Source: Streptomyces sp. NBC_01214 (GTDB lineage Bacteria > Actinomycetota > Actinomycetes > Streptomycetales > Streptomycetaceae). From it: a stretch of DNA of 64,000 nt. Below the pieces are notes generated by a model. The model was not told where the DNA came from. It made no database searches and was given only the letters and a program-made list of their open reading frames with translations. This document shows positions 59,710-64,000 of this stretch, in pieces. The stretch lies in NCBI RefSeq assembly GCF_026340975.1, contig NZ_JAPEOS010000001.1, forward strand, positions 2,637,001 through 2,701,000. The letters run 5' to 3'. A program made the position numbers and the translations under genes. Each line of letters starts with the position of its first letter. The first letter of the stretch is position 1.

Positions 59710-61067
59710 GCTCGCTCGGGCCGGATCTCGCCCCGGGCGCGGGCGAGGTGGGTCACGGCCAGGGCGTGGTCCTTCACCCGGACGGTCCGCTCACCTCGCT
59801 CGCGCACGGGATCGGGTCCCAGCACGATCTGCCGATCTCTCCCTTCTATGCCTTCGCCGGCGCCTTCGCCGCGCTGTTCGTCTCCTTCCTCGCCCTCGGC
59901 CTGCTCTGGTCCACCTCCCGCTTCCGCGGAGCGCGCTCGGGCCTCGCCCTGCCCGCCGCCCTCCAGCGGGTGGCCGACGCGCCCGCCGTCCGAACAGCCC
60001 TGCGCGGACTGGGACTCGCCGTCGCAGCGGCCGTCCTGCTCCACCTCCTCCTCGGACCCGACGACCCCGCGCGCAACCCCGCTCCCGGCGCCGTCTACGT
60101 CCTCCTCTGGGTCGGACTCGTGCCCGCCTCCCTCCTCCTCGGCCCCGTCTGGCGCCTGCTCAACCCGCTCCGCACCCTGCACCGCCTGCTCTCCCGCTGC
60201 CTGCCCCGCCGCGGCCCCGACCGCCCCCTCCCCTCCCGGCTCGGCCAGTGGCCGGCCGCCGCCGGTCTGTTCGGCTTCACCTGGCTCGAACTCGTCGCTC
60301 CTGAACCCGCATCCACCACCACCCTCCTCATCGCCGTTACGGCCTACGCCACCGTCCACCTCCTGCTCGCCGCCCGCTTCGGCGAGCGCTGGTTCGACAA
60401 CGGCGATGCCTTCGAGGCGTACTCCGCCCTCCTGGCCCGGCTCGCCCCCTTTGGCCGTCGTAGCGACGGCCGCCTCGTTCTCCGTAACCCCTTCCACGGA
60501 CTCGACGCGACACCCGAGCGGCCCGGACTCGTCGCCACCGTCTGCGTCCTACTCGGCTCCACCGCCTACGACGGCTTCTCCGACAACCCCTCGTGGATCA
60601 ACGCAATACAGACCTCCCCCCTCGGCCGCATCCCCACGGCCACACTCGGACTGCTCGGCTCCATCGCCCTCGTCGCCGCCCTCTACTGCCTCTGCGCCGC
60701 CGCCACCCGCCTCGTCAGCGGCCCGCACCCCGGCCCGCTGACCGCCTTCGCGCACTCACTCGTACCGATCGCGCTCGGCTATCTCATCGCCCACTACTTC
60801 TCCCTCCTGGTAGTCGAAGGACCACGCACAGTAAGCATGGCACTCGGCACTGACAACGCCCCCGAACCCGTGCCACTCCTAGGGCCAGGCGGCCTCGCCG
60901 CCCTCCAGGTCATCGCCGTCGTCACCGGTCACGTCCTCGGTGTCGTCGCGGCCCACGACCGGTCCGTGCGGCTCTTCCCGCCGGCGAAGGCGGTGGCTGG
61001 ACAACTGCCGCTGTTGGCGTTGATGATCACTTACACCGTCGGGGGGCTCAGTCTCCTGCTGAACTGA
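59703..61067 (+). CDS. Polytopic membrane protein
   Basis: 454 aa with about ten helices (FYAFAGAFAALFVSFLALGLL; LGLAVAAAVLLHLLLG; VYVLLWVGLVPASLLLGPVW; LLALMITYTVGGLSLLLN). A hydrophilic N-terminus includes several His. No well-known family recognised. Position downstream of a cupredoxin-like lipoprotein suggests a partner in metal or redox handling. An alternative start could lie later near LPISPFYAF. Confidence 0.72.
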   Translation: MVSSLGPDLAPGAGEVGHGQGVVLHPDGPLTSLAHGIGSQHDLPISPFYAFAGAFAALFVSFLALGLLWSTSRFRGARSGLALPAALQRVADAPAVRTALRGLGLAVAAAVLLHLLLGPDDPARNPAPGAVYVLLWVGLVPASLLLGPVWRLLNPLRTLHRLLSRCLPRRGPDRPLPSRLGQWPAAAGLFGFTWLELVAPEPASTTTLLIAVTAYATVHLLLAARFGERWFDNGDAFEAYSALLARLAPFGRRSDGRLVLRNPFHGLDATPERPGLVATVCVLLGSTAYDGFSDNPSWINAIQTSPLGRIPTATLGLLGSIALVAALYCLCAAATRLVSGPHPGPLTAFAHSLVPIALGYLIAHYFSLLVVEGPRTVSMALGTDNAPEPVPLLGPGGLAALQVIAVVTGHVLGVVAAHDRSVRLFPPAKAVAGQLPLLALMITYTVGGLSLLLN

Positions 61068-61099
61068 AACCTCCGAAGAACCGAGAAGCGAGGAGCGGC

Positions 61100-61723
61100 A
61101 TGATGGACCCCGTGCCTCCCGCCCACTCCCTGCGCCGAGCGCCGATCCAGCAGCGCAGCGCCGACCGGCTCGCCCGGATCCTCGACGCCTGCGCCGAGCT
61201 GCTGGACGAGACCGGGTACGAGAACCTCAGCACCCGTGCCGTGGCCCAGCGCGCCGGCGTGCCGATCGGTTCCGTCTACCGCTTCTTCGGCAACAAGCGG
61301 GCCATGGCCATCGCCCTCGCCCACCGCAACCTGGACCGCTACGTCGACGGCATCGCGGACCGGCTCACGGACCTCCCGGCCACCCACTGGCGGCCCGTCG
61401 TGGACGCGGTGCTGGACGAGTACCTGGCCATGAAGCGCAGCGTTCCCGGCTTCGCGCTCGTCGACTTCGGCGTGCCCGCGCCTCCGGCCGAGGGGCCGGA
61501 GGCGGATCCCAACCACCAGGTCGCCGCCCGGCTGACGGAACTGCTCTCCGCGCATCTCGCCCTGACCCCCGACGCCGCCCTGGAGCGGGCCGTCCTCGTC
61601 GCGGTCGAGGCCACCGACGCGCTGATACAGCTCGCCTTCCGGGCCGACCCGGCCGGGGACCCCGGCATCGTCGCCGAGACCCGCGCGATGATGCACGCCT
61701 ATCTGGCCCGCGTGCTGGACTGA
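61100..61723 (+). CDS. TetR family regulator
   Basis: 207 aa, starts ATG 61100 or 61103, GAGGAG upstream. HTH at 22-70 (LARILDACAELLDETGYENLSTRAVAQRAGVPIGSVYRFFGNKRAM); C-terminal TetR_C domain (RYVDGIADRLTDL; DAVLDEYLAMKRSVPGF). An 18-bp dyad lies 145 bp after its stop, upstream of the molybdopterin oxidoreductase, which it probably controls. Confidence 0.9.
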   Translation: MMDPVPPAHSLRRAPIQQRSADRLARILDACAELLDETGYENLSTRAVAQRAGVPIGSVYRFFGNKRAMAIALAHRNLDRYVDGIADRLTDLPATHWRPVVDAVLDEYLAMKRSVPGFALVDFGVPAPPAEGPEADPNHQVAARLTELLSAHLALTPDAALERAVLVAVEATDALIQLAFRADPAGDPGIVAETRAMMHAYLARVLD

Positions 61724-61749
61724 CCCCTTCGGGCTCCGCCCCCGGTGCT

Positions 61750-61803
61750 GGCTCCGGCGCCCGTGCCGGCTCCGGCGCCCGTGCCGGCTCCGCTGCCGTT
61801 GCC
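61750..61803. repeat. Three tandem 18-bp repeats
   Basis: GGCTCCGGCGCCCGTGCC twice and a related GGCTCCGCTGCCGTTGCC, within the gap after the TetR gene. No gene seen in this gap. Confidence 0.7.
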
Positions 61804-61868
61804 GCTCCCGGCCCGGAAGGCTGGTCGTCACCCGTACCCATCCGGTCCCGCACGCCCCTCCCCTTCAT

Positions 61869-61886
61869 GCGTACCGGTCGGTATGC
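61869..61886. promoter_or_regulatory. Probable TetR operator for the oxidoreductase
   Basis: GCGTACCGGTCGGTATGC, inverted repeat TACCG/CGGTA with one outer mismatch. It lies 56 bp before the ATG of the molybdopterin oxidoreductase. Confidence 0.65.
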
Positions 61887-61942
61887 TCGACGCACTCCGC
61901 GCGTCCGTTCCCGTGCCGCAGACCGCCGCCCCTGGAGGGCCC

Positions 61943-64000
61943 ATGTCACGCACCGCCCTGCGCATCTGCCCCCTGTGCGAAGCCACCTGCGGCCTCACCC
62001 TCACCCTTGCGGACGGCGCGGTCACCGGGGCCCGCGGTGACCGCGAGGACGTTTTCAGCCGCGGCTTCATCTGCCCCAAGGGGGCTGCGTTCGGAGCACT
62101 CGACTCGGACCCCGACCGGTTGCGGGGCCCCCTCGTCCGCCGCGACGGCCGCTTGCGGGAGGCCACTTGGGAGGAGGCCTTCGAGGCCGTAGCGGCTGCC
62201 GTTCCCGCCCTGGTGGGGGAGTACGGGGCCCAGTCGGTCGGGGTCGTCCTCGGCAACCCGAACGTCCACACCATGGCCGGCGCCCTCTACCCGCCCCTGC
62301 TCCTCAAGAGCCTCGGCACCCGCAACCTCTTCACCGCCAGCACCCTCGACCAGATGCCCAAGCACGTATCCAGCGGGCTGCTCTTCGGCGACCCCTTCGC
62401 CATCCCGGTCCCCGACCTCGACCGGACCGACTTCCTGCTGCTCCTGGGCGCGAACCCGGTCGAGTCCAACGGCTCCCTGTGCACCGCCCCCGACTTCCCG
62501 GGCCGGCTCAAGGCCCTCCGCGCCCGAGGCGGCACCCTGGTCGTCGTCGACCCGCGCCGTACGCGCACCGCCGCGCTCGCCGACCGCCACCTCGCGCCGC
62601 GCCCCGGCAGCGACGCGCTCCTGCTCGCCGCCCTCGCACACACCCTGATCGAGGAGGAACTCGCCGACCCCGGAGCGCTGGAGGAACACTGCGACGGCAT
62701 CGGGGAACTCGGCGCCGCGCTCGGGAGTTTCTCTCCTGAGGCCGTCGCACCCGCATGCGACCTCACCGCTGCCGAGATCCGCACCCTCGCCCGCGAGCTC
62801 GCAGCCGCACCCACCGCCGCCGTTTATGCCCGGATCGGCAGCTGCACCGTCGAGTTCGGCACGCTAGCGAGCTGGCTGGTCGACGTACTGAACATCCTCA
62901 CCGGCAACCTCGACCGGCCGGGCGGAGCTCTCTTCCCGCTCTCCGTGACGGCTCCCGCGGGCCGTCCCGCGGGCCCGGGCAAGGGGTTCGCCCTCGGTCG
63001 TTGGTCGAGCCGGGTCTCCGGACACCCCGAAGTCAAGGGCGAGCTGCCGATGGCCGCCCTCGCGGAGGAGATCGAGACTCCGGGGGACGGGCGGATCCGG
63101 GCCCTGCTGGCCATCGCCGCCAACCCGGTCCTGTCCGCACCCGACGGCGATCGGCTGGACCGGGCGCTGGCCGGGCTGGACTTCATGGTCTCGGTCGACC
63201 CCTACCTGAACGAGACCTCACGCCACGCCCATGTCGTCCTGCCACCGCCGCCGCCCTCACAGAGTGCACACTTCGACTTCGCCTTCAACGGGTTCGCCGT
63301 GCGCAACCAGGCCCGCTATTCGCCCGCCGCCCTCCCGCTGGAGGACGGACGCATGGACGAGTGCGAGATCCACGCGCGCCTGATCCTCGCGGTCTCCGGC
63401 CTGCACGGAGCGCCGCCGGGGGCCGTCGACGAGCGCGTCATCGCCGACAGTCTGGCCCGGGCCGTCACCGATCCCCACTCACCGCTCCACGGCGGCGACC
63501 CGCAGGAGCTGGCCCGTCTACTGACCGGCAGTACCGGCCCCGAGCGGCGCCTCGACCTGATGCTGCGCACCGGCCCGTACGACCTGATCCTCGACGATCT
63601 GCGGAAGGCGCCGCACGGCATCGACCTCGGCCCGCTGCGGCCCCGGCTTCCGGGCGTGCTGAAGACCCGCAGCGGCAGGATCGAGTTGCTCCCGGACCCG
63701 ATCGCGGCCGAGCTCCCCAGGCTGTGCGCGGCGCTCGCCGACCGCCCCGCCTCCCTGGTGCTCGTGGGCCGCCGCCATCTGCGGTCCAACAACAGCTGGT
63801 TGCACAACGTCCCGGCCCTCACCGGAGGTTCCAACCGCTGCACCCTTCAGGTCCATCCGCAGGACGCGGACCGGCTCGGCCTCGTCGACGGGGGACACGC
63901 CAGGATCACCGCCGCCGGCGGGAGCCTGGAGGTGCCCGTCGAGGTCACCGACGCCGTGCGCACCGGTGTGGTGAGCCTTCCGCACGGCTGGGGGCACGAC
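61943..64000 (+). CDS. Molybdopterin oxidoreductase, 5' part
   Basis: 686 codons in window, frame open to the edge, no stop. The N-terminal [4Fe-4S] motif (CPLCEATCGL ... GFICPKG) has C-x2-C-x3-C-x27-C spacing like FdhF/NasA-type proteins. Later: GALYPPLLLKSLGTRN, TDFLLLLGANPVESN, LVVVDPRRTRTA and the MoCo-binding SNNSWLHNVPAL. C-terminal molydop_binding domain begins near the window end (HPQDADRLGLVDGGHARI). Cytosolic, no TAT signal. Substrate not determined. Confidence 0.92.
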   Translation, partial: MSRTALRICPLCEATCGLTLTLADGAVTGARGDREDVFSRGFICPKGAAFGALDSDPDRLRGPLVRRDGRLREATWEEAFEAVAAAVPALVGEYGAQSVGVVLGNPNVHTMAGALYPPLLLKSLGTRNLFTASTLDQMPKHVSSGLLFGDPFAIPVPDLDRTDFLLLLGANPVESNGSLCTAPDFPGRLKALRARGGTLVVVDPRRTRTAALADRHLAPRPGSDALLLAALAHTLIEEELADPGALEEHCDGIGELGAALGSFSPEAVAPACDLTAAEIRTLARELAAAPTAAVYARIGSCTVEFGTLASWLVDVLNILTGNLDRPGGALFPLSVTAPAGRPAGPGKGFALGRWSSRVSGHPEVKGELPMAALAEEIETPGDGRIRALLAIAANPVLSAPDGDRLDRALAGLDFMVSVDPYLNETSRHAHVVLPPPPPSQSAHFDFAFNGFAVRNQARYSPAALPLEDGRMDECEIHARLILAVSGLHGAPPGAVDERVIADSLARAVTDPHSPLHGGDPQELARLLTGSTGPERRLDLMLRTGPYDLILDDLRKAPHGIDLGPLRPRLPGVLKTRSGRIELLPDPIAAELPRLCAALADRPASLVLVGRRHLRSNNSWLHNVPALTGGSNRCTLQVHPQDADRLGLVDGGHARITAAGGSLEVPVEVTDAVRTGVVSLPHGWGHD

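Noticed and set aside
58463..60497. Long minus-strand frames across the cupredoxin and Pro-rich genes
   Set aside because: Gly/Ala/Arg-rich shadows without motifs; the plus-strand genes have signal, domains and coupled overlaps.
1..64000. CRISPR arrays, IS elements, tRNA or rRNA genes
   Set aside because: No regularly spaced long repeats, no transposase motifs and no cloverleaf or rRNA stretches were seen on either strand.

Overview
The window is high-GC actinobacterial DNA, almost certainly a Streptomyces chromosome. Evidence: third-position G/C bias throughout, GTG starts and ATGA/GTGA overlaps, secreted enzymes typical of the genus (streptogrisin-like protease, AA10 LPMO with an LAETG sorting signal, SGNH lipase), and an actinomycete integrative and conjugative element (AICE). 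From memory, the dnaE2 / Y-polymerase / lipase / LPMO / SGNH lipase order resembles the SCO17xx region of S. coelicolor; I could not check this.

Region 1 (1-11.3 kb): 3' end of a secreted S1 protease; a SLOG-like gene convergent with a SLATT/DUF4231 membrane gene; then a complete FxSxx-COOH RiPP locus on the minus strand. It runs fxsA (54-aa precursor ending FNSAL), fxsB (radical SAM/SPASM with a degenerate HExxH domain), an AAC(3)-like gene, fxsC (TIR-like) and fxsT (ParA-like + TIR + NB-ARC + TPR). A strong hairpin follows fxsT. A 35-bp block with a dyad centred on CTAG lies upstream of both fxsA and a nearby 87-aa membrane protein gene, suggesting one shared regulon.

Region 2 (11.3-25.2 kb): alpha/beta hydrolase; TetR with a divergent NCS1 permease plus amidohydrolase operon; anchored small protein; SMC-like ATPase; DnaE2 with an ImuB-like Y-family protein; secreted lipase; cell-wall LPMO.

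Region 3 (25,284-40,754): a 15.5-kb AICE bounded by 37-bp direct repeats. The right repeat overlaps the last codons of a gamma-glutamylcyclotransferase-like gene, so the attachment site is protein-coding rather than a tRNA. It carries regulators, an epimerase cargo gene, a GntR (KorSA-like) repressor with paired operators, small conserved AICE genes, tra/spd genes with an FtsK-type TraB, a Prim-Pol plus P-loop helicase replication pair, excisionase and tyrosine integrase. Non-coding signals include a TGACACC cluster after traB (candidate clt), a GTCACC iteron cluster with an AT-rich dyad after the helicase (candidate ori), and TGGCTCCC arm-type sites at both ends.

Region 4 (40.7-64 kb): GGCT-like protein, DUF402, double GNAT, YtrA-type GntR, DUF5925 AAA ATPase, SGNH lipase, Ser/Thr kinase, CaiB-type CoA transferase, DrrAB-type ABC exporter with divergent TetR and its operator, an orphan type-ISP restriction target-recognition-like protein, a 53-aa repeat protein, GntR/UTRA plus homogentisate dioxygenase with a 28-bp dyad, a secreted beta-helix / cupredoxin / membrane protein operon, and TetR with the start of a molybdopterin oxidoreductase that runs off the window.
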